Of a DNA stretch of 64,000 bases, positions 32,016 to 44,097 are shown piece by piece (the first letter of the stretch is position 1; every line of letters begins with the position of its first letter). The stretch comes from Terfezia claveryi (taxonomy: Eukaryota > Ascomycota > Pezizomycetes > Pezizales > Pezizaceae). The notes beneath the pieces were generated by a model. The model searched no databases. It was not told the DNA's origin and saw only the letters and a list, made by a program, of their open reading frames with translations. The stretch is from positions 620,001 to 684,000 of the forward strand of contig WHUX01000003.1 of assembly GCA_015179025.1 (NCBI GenBank), in the 5' to 3' direction. The position numbers and the translations under genes are program-made.

Positions 32016-32459
32016 TAGCGTGGTATAGTTTCGAGTCAGGATGTTATGACGTGACGATGTCTATGACGTTGACAACGGGGCGCTATGGGTGGCGTGACGT
32101 GTGACGATGGGGCACTATGACCGTGGGGTTAAGTTGTGACGACGGTTGTTATTGGCCCGAAGCTGGTGTGGGAATTACAAATTCCCTAATTGGTTGGGTA
32201 TGGCGTGATCCAGGCTGCGTTTTCCTACGTGGCAAAACACCGAAATACGGTGTGGGCCGGAAGAATTGCACGGTATCGTGGGTTTTCAGAACTTTGAAGC
32301 CGGGGGAAGGTGTGAAGACGGGGACTTGAAGATGTGGAACTGGGGTATGTTGTGCTCTGTGTTTAGCTCTCTTGGATGAACTTGTTTTCGTGCCCGGGGG
32401 CCTTCTGTGTGCAGAGATGTACCAGTTGATGTGAACGGGGAGGGCAAGAGATGGAGTTA
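32016..32459 (-). promoter_or_regulatory. LINE 5' UTR with TGACG repeats
   Basis: This is the 444 bp between the ORF1 start and the 5' target-site duplication. A GC-rich block (32040-32150) contains repeated TGACG motifs on the plus strand (for example TATGACGTGACGATG, CTATGACGTTGAC, GTGACGTGTGACGATG, TTGTGACGACGG), which resemble CRE/bZIP sites. Internal 5'-UTR promoters are usual for full-length LINEs. Function here is inferred. Confidence 0.5.
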
Positions 32460-32473
32460 TCCCAGGGGAGACC

Positions 32474-33736
32474 TTGTTTCTAAGCACTGATGCCTTTGCT
32501 TGCCAACGTTGCCAACAAGTAAGTAGTAAAAGACCCACATCCAAAGACAACCAGATATCAATTATCAAAGAAGATCTAATATTTTAATACTGATCACAGC
32601 CACGGACGGATAGTTTCAAATATCTGAAGAGAAATCCTGAGCTTCAAAAGCCCCTAATCTCGAGCTCAGGCGCGCCACTTCAGACAAGGCATATGCTTCG
32701 CCTGTTGTATCTCATGACTAACAGGTCCAGTATAATTTTATCTAATTAGTTAACTAAAAATTTGTGTCGCCAGGCTTTTCCCGTTCGAAATTAAAATATG
32801 CGAGTCGGTACCGTACGGAGTACCACGCACGACAATTGCAACAAGCTAACTGTAAAAAGTCAACCCTTTACATCCTTTCCTTGATATCGATGAGATGAAG
32901 GTACTCTGGTTACCCTTTACACATAGACACAAAGTACTCATGACCAGAGGTCAAAATAATCTGCCAGCAGCTGCCTCTTTTAGCTAAGCCAACTACCTAC
33001 CTACTGGTTGGTTGTATCTTAGTCATACATATGTTTACTCTATCACATTAGAATGACACGGTACCGACATGTACATACGGGTGAGTACCTGTATACGCTG
33101 CATGTGATTCTTTTGATCTATATCAGCATAAACGTTCAAAGTAACCCCAATGCTCCAGATGCCAGGCCGAGTTACGACACCCAGTCGGATATTGGACGAA
33201 GCTGACGTCTTAAAGTACAACCACAACTTCTGCCCCATCATATTATGTGGTAATAAATACAAGAATTCCACCAGATATTATCTGGTTCGCACATGTTAAA
33301 AATTCCAATAATCATTTGGGCTAAATTATTCCTAATTACTAGTATATTATAACAGTATATTGTTCCTTGAAACGGAGACATAACTCCAGTGAAAGGTCCC
33401 AAGTTATCTATCAAATCCTTGCCCTTAATGTGCATTCCTACCTCTCTCTGTGGTCAGATCAACACATCACATACCACTGTTAACTGAACTTTCTAGCTTC
33501 CTTATGACTGCCCTTGATAGCCTTAGGATAAGGCTCTGCTTCACGTGCCAGGGCGTTGATAACCACCACCGACTTAATTCCGAATAATAATTCCACAATT
33601 GCTCAGCGCTTTTTTGTGACATTCCAAAGTTCGCTTTGGGCCTAATCCTCCAGTGCACGTGGTTCGAAGGTCATGTTTCCTATCCGCGTTGAATAAATTA
33701 ACACGTATGTTCAGGGGCGTTGAGGGGGAAGTCTAC
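32474..33736. other. Intergenic
   Basis: There are no supportable genes. Short ORFs on the minus strand (33035-33658) show no family. A GGTACCGTACGGAGTAC-like palindromic patch occurs near 32804-32822. Confidence 0.4.
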
Positions 33737-34089
33737 TCACAAACACTCCCAACCAAGGCAATCCAACCCAAACCACATTGCTACCGCCGTTGCGCAGCGG
33801 GACTTTACCGTCACAGCGCCGTTCCCCGCGTTGAGGATTAATCCGGCATTGACACCTGGTTCTCCGAAATAACAGGCCTCCATTTCATCTTGCCATTTGC
33901 TACACTCGCCATGCGGATCCAGTGGCTAGTTTTCTCGGAAAATTAGTATCCCATATTCTTCAATCACTGCCTGGCTAACGTTACCTTGGGACAACTTTGG
34001 CGCGCTTCCAATTCAGCTAAAGGTGTAGCCAGAGTGGATGCTGTGAAGAAAAAGAACATAGACATGGTGGTAATGGATCCGAGTTTCAT
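33737..34089 (-). CDS. Small secreted cysteine-rich protein (effector-like)
   Basis: Two exons, 33985-34089 and 33737-33925, are joined across a 59-bp intron (33926-33984; GTAACG donor, GATACTAAT branch, CTAG acceptor) and give an uninterrupted 97-residue protein. The N-terminus (KLGSITTMSMFFFFTASTLA) is a clear signal peptide. It is followed by a TPLAELEAR propeptide-like stretch, and the mature part starts near QSCPK. The mature part has six cysteines (SCPK, GECSK, EACYF, SRCAT, LDCLG, WECL), consistent with three disulfides. A TTATAA box lies about 150 bp upstream (34242-34247). I recognise no family, so role is unknown; such proteins are exported and often act at the cell surface or on a host. 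It sits alone between the LINE and a MITE. Confidence 0.7.
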
Positions 34090-34701
34090 GTTGAAATTCA
34101 GGAGGTACACTGTGGGTGATAATAAGTGGACTCGGTTTGGAAGGCAACTGAGATGCGAAGCTTAGAACGTTAGGAGGTTGTGGAGGCAGAGAAGCGGACG
34201 GCTTATCTCACGATACTCGGACACACCTCAGGAAAAGCTACTTATAAGTATGTACCTAGCATATATTGGAGGCGACCAGTCAATTCCTAAAGTGCCATTT
34301 GGGCGCCCTGATTGGATGTCATATCCTTATGTATTGTCCCACTCGCTTTATGAACGAAGCTCGTATTGTCAGGTTCCTAGTTAGCCCTTGATTTCCATCT
34401 GTTCTCTACCGACACTACTTATGGAAGGTACATGCCCAGGAGACAATAATGCATTATTCGTATTGTAAGACATTGATCTCCTGCTATCAAAACTAGATAG
34501 CTACAGGTTAGACCGCTTGCCTATCCATACAAAATCCGTTGCTGGGTACCGTATGTATAGGTGTCTTTCGAACCTAGTCCCTAAGTAATATGCTAGGTGG
34601 CTTCGTGTAAGAAATCTCGAGATATGAGATTCCCCTCGATATATTCATTACGTGCTGGTTCTGATCGATCTGTCTCCAGGTACACTATACCTTGACCGCT
34701 A

Positions 34702-35340
34702 CAGTCAAACGTTGCTATAAGTACTGAACCTCGGAATACCTTTGAGCCCCGCCACAAACTACGTACTTTTCACCTAAATCACCCTTGCTATAATGGATTT
34801 TGCTTATACCGGACCGGACAGCTACATATATTCTGCCCTTGTTATAACGGAATCATTAAGTGATACTGCTAGAACCGGATATTGAGATGTTCGCTCCTTT
34901 TTTTTCGATGAATCACCTGCTGTAAGGATCAGCTCTAGCCATTTCTTACTATCACATAAGATGTGACAGTTGATATTGCTACAGCTCGACCCTGCTCTAT
35001 ATTAGTATCTTTACCAACATAGATCTACCATTCTTCATACCTCGGAGTCTAAGAATTTTTTTCTAAATTCACTCAATTTCTCCTTCGCATGCTTGGGATC
35101 TTGTCGCTTTTTACAGAACTGGTGCTTCTCTAATATGCTGAGGGCTCGACGCTTTTGTCTTCCTGCACGCAACATTTGGCTTATGAATCTTGAGCTTAAT
35201 GCGGAAGTTGAATAGTTTTCCTTCTTTACTACTAACTTTTGACTTGTGCCACGTACCCTTGTATTATTTCATACCGGAACCTTGCTATACCGGACAGAAA
35301 GGGCCAGATTTGGGTCGTCCGGTATAGCAAGGTTAGACTG
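34702..35340. mobile_element. TA-flanked MITE / decayed Tc1-mariner element
   Basis: The left end is CAGTCAAACGTTGCTATA and the right end is TATAGCAAGGTTAGACTG. They are inverted and flanked by TA at 34700-34701 and 35341-35342. Extra internal copies of CTTGCTATA...CCGGAC occur near 34784 and 35280 and face inward and outward. A fragment with stop codons may be a transposase remnant, but I cannot read a domain. Confidence 0.75.
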
Positions 35341-35342
35341 TA

Positions 35343-38300
35343 GTACCCTATTTTTTTAAATAAAAGTACTTAGTACTCATATCTATGTACGTAGTGCCCA
35401 AAGGGGGTCGTTTCGTACGACTCTTGAATTGAAATAGAGCCAGAGATTAAAGTTTTAATATGAAGTTCGTCCGAGAGGACTATTTGGTGCCCTGGTTGCC
35501 TCACGGAAATGGGTTGCGGGGAAGGACACCATTTTGCCATAAATTTCTGCGCCATAATCCCACTATAGATGTAAGAGCATCAGCCAACATCACACTGTTT
35601 TGTATCATTGGCCTAGTGATTAAACATATGCACTAGAACCGCACTACTAATTCCAGCACTGATTCCAAGTGTGTTGATAACCTATAGATCCTAAGACGCT
35701 GCTTATGAGCCGCGTATACGCGCATCCTCTGCAAAATGTTAACTATGGCAAGCACTACGGAACTACTACTACACTTTATTGATAGAGGACCAAGCCGACT
35801 TTTGGTATACAGTTAGGTGGCAATGAATTTGGTACCCCGCATAACAGCATTGCCACCTAACTGTACAACCACAAGTTTTACATAATATCTTTTGATGATT
35901 ACACCACCATATATACAGTACATAACAGGCCGAGAGCCAAATCACTAGTATAACTAAACTTTAATGCCGACCACCAAGGCATTCTAAAGTTTGGTTTCTG
36001 ATAGCAAGGTAAATGAATCCAGGGTGCCTTCAATCTCTGCTAATCATACACGCTTGTTTATTATGCAGACTAGAAACAATTCGAAAAATCCTAATAATAT
36101 CTGCTTTGCAGATAATAAACAATTGCGCAATCATGTAGGGTAACTAGGCACTGTCGTTGATAATTATCGTGTAACATAATATCCACCGCATATCCAGCCT
36201 TCTTCGCTTACTCTTGATATCATCAGATGCCGCGCGCTAGAAGGTATACGCACCACCGGTTTAATTCCCCACCAAAAGCTCACAAAAGTCCATCCCATTC
36301 TTCTGACATTTCAAACTTTTCGCTGGGCTGGGATCGCCAGCAGTATACGACCTCGACGGGAAAGTTAATTAACACTTATGTTCAAGGAGAGAGGCTACCT
36401 AAGTAGCTTACAAGCGGGCAATCTGACGCTAGCGCTGCTGCGCAAATGGGAAGTAAGGTATTTTATATCTAAATAAAATAAATAAAAATACCTCCGAAAC
36501 GCCTTTCGCTTAAGTGAGACTCTGTGAAATGCCCTTCGTTTAGTGGAACATGTGACCTACAGCACCATACAGACCTATCTCTTATGTACGGTCGTGGCCA
36601 ACTAGTTTATGCAAGATCTCCTGTGTTATGCATAGGGCACTGCCTATCATACCTACTCTTTTACACGCTCACAGCAGGTAGACCTTCTCCTATAGGTGCA
36701 CCTGCATGTGATCTCGCCTAGCGCTCCTATACAGTAACTCCGTAGGCTTGCTTCTATCGGCTGCAAGATAGGCCCCGCTAAATAAGCATACCTAGGCCCT
36801 CGTCATGATCGCTCCTATAGGCAGGATTGCTGTTTGTCTAGTAGAAACAATAAGATTTTGCGCTGTAGTGCCAAAACCATCAAAGGCCGCTGTAGTAGTT
36901 CCGGTATAGCAAGTTGTGAGAGTAGCTGCTGCTGCTATTGCTGCTGTCCCTCCATATAGCTCTTTCTGGTGCCTATATCCTCTATGAAATATTAAAACTT
37001 TCTATATTCAAAAAGTCAAAGAAGTTGCCTCGGTCCATTGTGACCCTTTAACCCCCACTATGTCTCAAGTCATCTTCGTTATCGTGATTGGGAGACATTC
37101 AGTGAACTGGAGCATTAAGGAATAGATGTCCAACAACGGCGGTACTTGCGTCTTAGTACTGGCGAAAAATACCCCCATAATAAAATCAAATCCGGGGACT
37201 TCAATAAGTCACCAAAGTTGTGAAGTGAAGAACTTACTACTGCGCCATGCCTACCGTCCGCATCAGTTCGTATATTGTCGCCCACCAACGGCACATAGAG
37301 TGCTAAACCGTTCGCGATCGGTGGATGTTTGAACGAACCGCCTGATTGACCAATCGTGTAAGAGATATCTCGAGCATAAGCGCAGATCTAATACAATGAC
37401 AAGCGTTACTAATGGGCAGGCGGTTGAGACCATTTATTGGTTTTACCACTGGCTATTCCAGCGGTATATATGTGTACATGAATACATGGCATATATCTCA
37501 TAAAAACCCATATTATGTTCTGCCATTATTTCTTGTGTACGCACATAGCCGCACATGCCGGAATCCCTTATCATTGTGGATCGGGAAGAGTGTTTTCCTA
37601 CAGGAATTACCCATCAATGACGTCTAAAAGAATGTCATATACTCGAAGTATACCAGAATTGGGTATATAAGGCAGAGAGAGACAAAATTCTATACATAGA
37701 TTCATGGATAAAAAAAGCAGTATAATAGCGAAAGGCACATGCAATGAAGCTAGCAAGTATACGAACCTCCAAATCTCATCATAAGTCCCTTGCTACCGCT
37801 GAACCAAATAGTCTCATAAATCTTACAAATCGGTCAGAACATCACCCTTGTCTCGGGGTCCTTACCATTGTAGCTAGTTGCGGGTGATATCCGGGCCCTA
37901 TCCGATGTCACAGAATGCAAACGGGGTTTATCTCTTCTACGTCATCGCCTTATGACAAAATAACCCCAAAATTTCTCTCCTAGTTCTCGCCTTGGCAATC
38001 TAATTAGCATTTGTGGAAGCAATTGGAGAAAGGCAAGGCGATCTGAGTGAGCCTGGGTTGGGTGAAGGCACGTATGATCAGTGTCCCCAGGTAATGAGCG
38101 CGTGGTTTGTCTAGCCAAAAAGGGAGCAGAAGAGGAGGAACTGGATCACGGAGAGAGGGCTGAAGCAAGAATGGAAAAAGATGAGAAAGGCGGAGAGGAA
38201 GATAGCTAGCAGGCACGGGGAAGGGCAGAGTGGTAAAGTGGGAGAAAAAGGCAACTGTAAACTACGTTCACTGTAGGACTGGTAAAGGCAACTTGCAATC

Positions 38301-39107
38301 CAGGCAATCGATATTAAACAACTCTGTTAACCCCACCTACAGAAATGTAAAAGACATGTGGAAACAGGCAAGAACGTAGCCTTGGTGTGTACACATGGGA
38401 AAGAGATAGGGAGGCGATTTCCCTGGGAAGACATGGATGATCGACAGAAGTGGATGAAGAAGGTGAAGAACGGGGAGGAGGAGGAATACACAGTCGACTT
38501 GGTAGAGACTTTTTTCTCTAATCTCAATTTGATTGAGTTTTGGTGGGGGGCTTGGTGATTTTTCTCAGGGGAGGGCCAGCAAGGGGGGTGGCGGTGGAAG
38601 TTGCGTTATGTTATGTCGGGGGAGGGCCGGTTAGGGCCGCGGCGGGGAAGAAGGGGTTATTTCTGTTTAGTTTTTTCTTATGTTCGGAAGGCAGGACGCT
38701 TATGTAGCCAGTTGTTCCGTGGTGTACCGAGTAAGATCAGGGACCGAGGCCTTAGGCTCCGCAGACGTATAGACTTCCAGGAAAAAAAAAGAAAAAAGAA
38801 AGAAAGTACCATTTTATTTAAATCAATTGTGGGCTCGTAGTCTCGACATTTTAGGGACTATGGGTTCTCTCCTTATTGCCAATCTCCTAGGCACTAAACT
38901 CATGCGCATCGTCGGAAAATCATTGAAAGGCAGTCCTGATTAATTAACTTTCGGCTTACAGCACTATGTCCTAATTAGGACTTTTATGAAGAAACCTACT
39001 TCCCGTATTATGATTACTAGAACAGCTACGGAACTATCAAGTATGGCTTTATGTTCTCTAATACAAACCTATCTTACTCTCACATAGTTTATTAATTATT
39101 CATACTA
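35343..39107. other. Long AT-rich intergenic stretch
   Basis: No supportable gene on either strand. The stretch 36700-36900 contains CTCCTATA / CCGCTAAAT phrases resembling the inner arms of the fold-back element at 44-46 kb, possibly a diverged relic. The region 38600-38810 is purine-rich with a short A/G-rich end. Confidence 0.35.
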
Positions 39108-40072
39108 TCACGAGCGATCCCCGTGGAGCGTATCGATAACCTGAATCGGAGCTTTAAGAATCCCTGATTTTGACCAATCTCGTGTCATGATAGCAGGATA
39201 TTTGACTTGAATGTTATTACTACGGGTGATGGAATTCATATCCTTTATATTAGCTTGTACTTCAAGTCGTTTACAATCTCCCGTAGCCATAAGCTTCATT
39301 GCATCCTTCGTACTCTGCAGTACAAGTCGTATAAGTACAAATTTTGACTTAATGATTCCTATGAAGGTGTTCAACACTTGCTTTAAATTCATACCTGGAG
39401 CTCTTCCAATTCCCTGTACATTTGTATATAGCATTGGTCTCTGCTATGAATTCACCCGTGAGTTGAAGGAAAAAATTTAGCCCATGATTTTTCCTCAGAT
39501 TATTGACATGGAATACTGAGAATCACGGTCCTCGGAGCAAGCGCAGGGGATGCTGATAGAATCTAAATATATGTGTGTGTGAGGCACAGAAAAGGCAGAT
39601 TGGGAGGGAGGCGGAAAGGGTGCTTCATTGGAAGCACTCCACATTTCCTACGTTTGGTCGATCATGAGTTAGTAGCTTCATTCCCACTTATTCATCGTCT
39701 TCTTATAGATAAAAAGAAGAATCTGAGCAAGCGCACCCAATACTTTAAATGTGTAGAATATGGTTTAAACTGATGTACATGCGGATCGTAGTATGTGTGG
39801 GACTTGACAATTTTCAGGGTAATACTATAGTCAAGGATGCGAAAATTCGGACAATACGTCTTACCCACTAATCGAAGGAGAGATGTAATGAAAATGTTGA
39901 GTGGGTTGTTACTTTTACTGTTGCAATGTAATTCCGACATGCTGACTGTAGGTTGACATCCGGCAGTGAATATAGTAGCAAGATCAATAGTATAGGTCAT
40001 TTTGTAACGGAAAGAAGGCGCAAGATCAGTTAGACAAAATCTGCCATGCAGCAATATCCGGAGTTGAATCAA
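39108..40072 (-). other. Two minus-strand ORFs, possible decayed gene
   Basis: ORFs at 39692-40072 and 39108-39434 both have protein-like composition (for example TYTIDLATIFTAGCQPTVSM and QVLNTFIGIIKSKFVLIRLV). They could be exons of one broken gene. I recognise no family and found no convincing splice pair. They lie just downstream of the permease on the same strand. Confidence 0.2.
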
Positions 40073-40215
40073 TAGACCTAATATTTAGTACTGGTACCCT
40101 ATCTTAAATGACATAAAAATATAGCATAAATCAGATACCACACAAGATATTACATGAAGTTTAGTTTTTCCCTGAACAATCTAGAACCACATGAGTTGAG
40201 CTAAGATCCATCACT

Positions 40216-42841
40216 TTATTGGATGACTATACCAATACCTGCGCTGCGAATTCCTGGGACCTCCCTTGCCCCAGCTATTCCATCCTGGGGCCTCTGTGGC
40301 TGTACTTGTTCTTCGTCCCTCGCTCCCACATGCTGAGCAAGCTGTTGTATATGTTGTGGTGGCACAACCTCAGCCATACATTGACGTTGGTAGCACTCAC
40401 AACCCACAATATTTGGCCCGTGATACGGATCGGCGTTGTCTAGATGTAACAATATTTCCCATCCAAAAAGACGACGCATGAATGTCCGAAGCCAGTCACC
40501 AAACGTTTCTTCCTGCATATCCAAATAATTTCACATGGTTAGTTTGAAACACTTGGCAGTAACATGTCATGAGCATCAAAGCTTTGTAAGAAAATTGATC
40601 AAGCACCTCAATTAGGACTGCAGGATCAATATCAGGATCCCCAGCAGCGGGATTCGAAGAGGAAGGGCCTTGTGCGCGAGCCCTATTAGGCGGTCCCGAG
40701 GAATCACCCATCGCGGCCTGCGATGCATCTGGATCGGTTATGAAGACTCTATATTGGTATCCAAAGTACAGGTGGCGCTTCTGTTGCTTGCAGAGTTGTC
40801 TGAACTCACTCTTCAACCCCACTAGGCGTAGAAGTGACAAATCGTTGTCTCCAGGGTTTGCGAAGCACAATAGGTAATAAATTGCTGCGATGCCCGCTAA
40901 GCCGATCGTAACTATAGGATAAGTATAACCCTTAATGTATAGGGTCCTACCGTAGATATCCTCGTAAGGTGGAATGCAAGGAGAAATAACCAGTCCAATA
41001 TTACAAACGCAAAGGACGATTACCATGATCCAAACTCCCCAAGCCTGCAGCCCAGTCTGATTATCTTGGTCCTCTTGTCTACGACGCCCGTGGAGGGGAT
41101 ATCCAAGTGTAATAAAGACTTCATGAACATATATTAGCACTAGAGCCCCGAAAATGTAACCAATACTGTCAGGATTGGCCATTTTGAGAAGACCTACTTC
41201 CAAAAAACTTCTGAACATAGATTTGGATGAAACCTGGAAAGGCTGTAGCCTGTGCAAGGTCGGGGATGGCGGAAGTGTAGGTGATGCTTATCACAGCCGA
41301 AATCCAATGAAGAAGCACAGCTCCTGCAGGCGTTGGCGAGATTTGCCGATTTTGTTTGATCCACAGCCGTGACCAAGGGAAAACGTTACTTGCAGCCATG
41401 CTTTGCTTAACCTTAGCAGAGGTGTACATGACCGACGCAATACTCCCAACGGCGGAAATAGCAGTGGCAATTGCCCAAAAACGCTTGGCAATATCACCGT
41501 TGCCGAAAAGCTATGAAGGTTTGAAAGCCGTATTAATAGGAAAACTAGATAGCTATTCACGAATATAAGCTCACCCATGGTGCGTACTTAAAAATCTCGT
41601 TGTCGACTAGATCCAGCGTAACATCGGTATTCCCTATGGCAACGAGCTACAAAGCTCAAAACGGTTACCAAACCTTTGTCCTCATAATTGTATAAAAACG
41701 GTGATCTGCAGAAACCTACAAAGATTGCGTTTATCCCAATATAGCCTAAGCCCACTGTCATACCACCAATCAGAAAACCCTGAACGAGCTCGTTTTTATC
41801 GCTAGAAACTTGGACTTCGGCACGAACCTAAGGATATGGTAAATATGGACATGTAAGCGTATATAGCTTGATAAGTAAAAACGGGGGAAGATTAAAAGGG
41901 TGTTGCACAAATGTCGCATTTTCCCATCCAGAATATGCAAACAGGACATAAGATAGAGCAAGAAAGTGGTTTACTGAAGACGGCCTAGCGTCTTTTTTTT
42001 TAATGCTAGTGGTGTGGTTCTCCTTTGGAGCGCTCGCGAACACTGCTCCTCCGATAAAGAGTACTAGCATTCCTACCGTCTTGAGCACAGCAAATAGCTT
42101 GTTGGTGTTCCGGAATAGGCGGTTGCTATATGCAATGGTGAAACAAACCAAAGTAAGTATACAAACGGCAAATAATCTCACAAGCCGTTGGTCTTGTGGT
42201 ACTTTAAGATCTGCAAGGAAGACCTGGGCACCGAATTGGAGACAATTGGTGGCGCCATTCATCAAGAAAACAAATGAAACTCCGTAGAGGATGTACCAGA
42301 ACATCTTTGGTTTTGATAATATGGCATCCAACTGGTCCCCGATAGGAATTAAAGACATATGTATCATCAGGGCATGTTCAAAGAAGCATTTGAGATGCAA
42401 GCAGGGTGCATTCATACATACATATAGCAACTCCCCTCCAATGAATGGAAGTACTTCTGCATATCCAAGATACATGAACATGCTAACCCCAACTTAGTGG
42501 AATGTCATTGAGATTGGAAGACAGATCTGGGGCTAGTCTCACTAGAGGTATGTATACACGAGGCCCAATATCCAAAGGGACATTGCCTCACCCCTACTTT
42601 GGGTGTATTTGAGCACCAGAGGAGGACCGGTTAAAATACCAGTTCCTACCATTTTGTTGATAATGAGGGCCGCAACGTCCCATTTATCGAGCATTGGATC
42701 GATGGGCCTATCATTATCATTCGGATCGATGGGCCTATCATTATCATTCGGATCGGTATTGCTACTGATGATGCGAGGACCATCGATAGGTGGCGCTTCT
42801 GTGATTTGATTGCTGGGCTGCTGATCGAGAATTTGAGCCAT
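40216..42841 (-). CDS. Amino-acid permease, APC superfamily (LAT/methionine-permease-like)
   Basis: Eight exons: 42841-42558, 42482-42422, 42331-41909, 41827-41720, 41646-41575, 41510-41198, 41139-40607 and 40512-40216 give an open frame of 696 residues. All seven introns are GT-AG and 58-94 bp long, several with CTAAC or CTGAC branch sites. The protein starts with an acidic tail, then NKMVGTGILTGPPLVL, the TM1 substrate-binding motif of LAT-type carriers. YAEVLPFIGGELLYLDAI, the NGATNCLQF segment and LSYVLFAYSGWENATF follow, with about 12 membrane segments in all. The C-terminal tail of about 180 residues is hydrophilic, Pro/Gln-rich and probably cytosolic. It imports amino acids at the plasma membrane; substrate unknown. 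The sixth intron (41140-41197) is the least certain, because without it the frame breaks. Confidence 0.88.
42700..42765. repeat. Tandem 27-bp repeat in permease exon 1
   Basis: A GGATCGATGGGCCTATCATT-type unit occurs twice in tandem with a partial third. It encodes repeated DPNDNDRPI in the N-terminal acidic tail, in frame with the permease. Confidence 0.85.
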
Positions 42842-43013
42842 TCAGAAATAAAATGGACTAGGACCCTGAAAATGATTATGCAGTGATATCTCAACGATTC
42901 GGGACTGGATAAAGGTCGTGTCTGTAAGTAGTTGAGGACTTAAGTAATCTAATTTCGAGGCCTTTTTTTGCCAGGGCGAATCGGATTTTGGCTGACCTTA
43001 AGCTACTTAATAT

Positions 43014-43946
43014 GGAAGGGTCTCAAGCAGAACACGCTAATAATTTTACTATCTTATAAAGGAAAAGCAGCAGCATAGATATCTAGCTGTTTTAGAATGC
43101 AGAAAAGGGGCTCGTCATGACGAGGCATACCATATCACCGCTATACAATATCACCGCTATACAATATCACCGTCAACAAATCAAAATGTCTACTGAAGCC
43201 ATGATGCCAATCTCTGCTGATGCTCTCCACTACCGCACTATATTGTTCGAGCTCAGCAAACCAGTTACAATACCCCCCCAAATATTTGACGAGATATGGC
43301 CAAGAGCTGCTGCAAGCTTATGGTACAGTACGTGTTCAGAAATATGAGTGCAGACTTCGAAAAAGCAGGAAGTCAAGCGTAGCTCAAGTTGCGGATACCG
43401 ATGGTAAGGTTATTAAACGCCGGCAAAGCAGTATTCGAAATGCCAACCTTTGCAATGTCCGAATTAAGGTCTTGCATCTAGTTGATGGCACAGCTGTTAC
43501 CATTGAGCGCTTAGATGAACATACCCATACTCATGATATTGAGGAGAGCTTCCAGATAAAAAAACCAAGTATATTAGTAGGATATATCAAGTCTGAAGCA
43601 GCCAAAAATTACTCTGCTTCTCAGATTTACAATGCTATCCATAGTGCTGGTACACATGAAGGCGCTGAGCGGCTGAAAGAGCTTGGTGGCTCATCTTTGA
43701 AAACGTTTGTATGACTCTTCATTAATGAGGTATAATATAGCTAATGAATTCGTTATATAGAAAAGATATGACATTTTGATTTGTTGACGGTGATATTGTA
43801 TAGCGGTGATATTGTATAGCGGTGATATGGTATGCCTCGTCATGACGAGCCCCTTTTCTGCATTCTAAAACAGCTAGATATCTATGCTGCTGCTTTTCCT
43901 TTATAAGATAGTGAAATTATTAGCGTGTTCTGCTTGAGACCCTTCC
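43014..43946 (+). mobile_element. Mutator-like element with 177-bp inverted repeats
   Basis: The termini 43014-43190 and 43770-43946 are inverted copies differing at one visible position. Each starts GGAAGGGTCTCAAGCAG. Each arm contains a CTCGTCATGACGAG palindrome and three tandem 16-bp ATATCACCGCTATACA-type units. The inner part encodes a truncated FAR1-like DNA-binding protein. Long TIRs and this protein suggest the Mutator-like superfamily. No 9-bp duplication was found, and no catalytic transposase is present. Confidence 0.8.
43186..43714 (+). pseudogene. FAR1-like transposon DNA-binding domain, truncated
   Basis: It starts inside the left TIR (MSTEAMMPISADALHYRTI, then PPQIFDEIWPRAAASLW). 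After a frame change near 43325 it continues CRLRKSRKSSVAQV, KRRQSSIRNANLCNVRIKVL, DGTAVTIERLDEHTHTHDIE and IKSEAAKNYSASQIYNAI. The Cys/His pattern and HTHTHDIE match the zinc-coordinating N-terminal domain seen in fungal Mutator-like transposons. It stops at 43714, and the DDE catalytic part is missing. Confidence 0.6.
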
Positions 43947-44097
43947 CATCCTGCGGGGCGGTTTCCGGACGGCGTTGATGCTGTCTCGCTTCCAGCCGCA
44001 ATGGTGCATACCGCATCCACTGGTGTATGTATAATGATCCTTGTCAGTTTAAAGACATAGGTAGGTCGACGGCTGAGGTTGTGATAGTTGAAACCGA

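Larger units (their letters stand above)
24303..32459 (-). mobile_element. Full-length Tad-like LINE (non-LTR retrotransposon)
   Basis: The 8.16-kb element reads right to left: 5' UTR (32016-32459), ORF1, ORF2, 3' UTR with end hairpin (24370-24388) and a T21 run on the plus strand (A-tail) at 24303-24323. It is bounded by perfect 14-bp target-site duplications TCCCAGGGGAGACC at 24289-24302 and 32460-32473. APE endonuclease, RT, RNase H and a C-terminal Cys/His motif place it in the Tad/I-related group of fungal LINEs. The only coding defect found is one in-frame TAG in ORF2. Truncated relatives lie at 13.5, 14.9, 15.5, 20.2 and 63 kb. Confidence 0.95.

Noticed and set aside
38327..38558. Short ORFs on both strands near 38.4 kb
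   Set aside because: Mutually overlapping, low-complexity content and no family resemblance.
41190..41215. Frameshift in the permease at a T run
   Set aside because: A 58-bp intron (41140-41197) with CTGAC branch site restores the frame, so decay need not be assumed.
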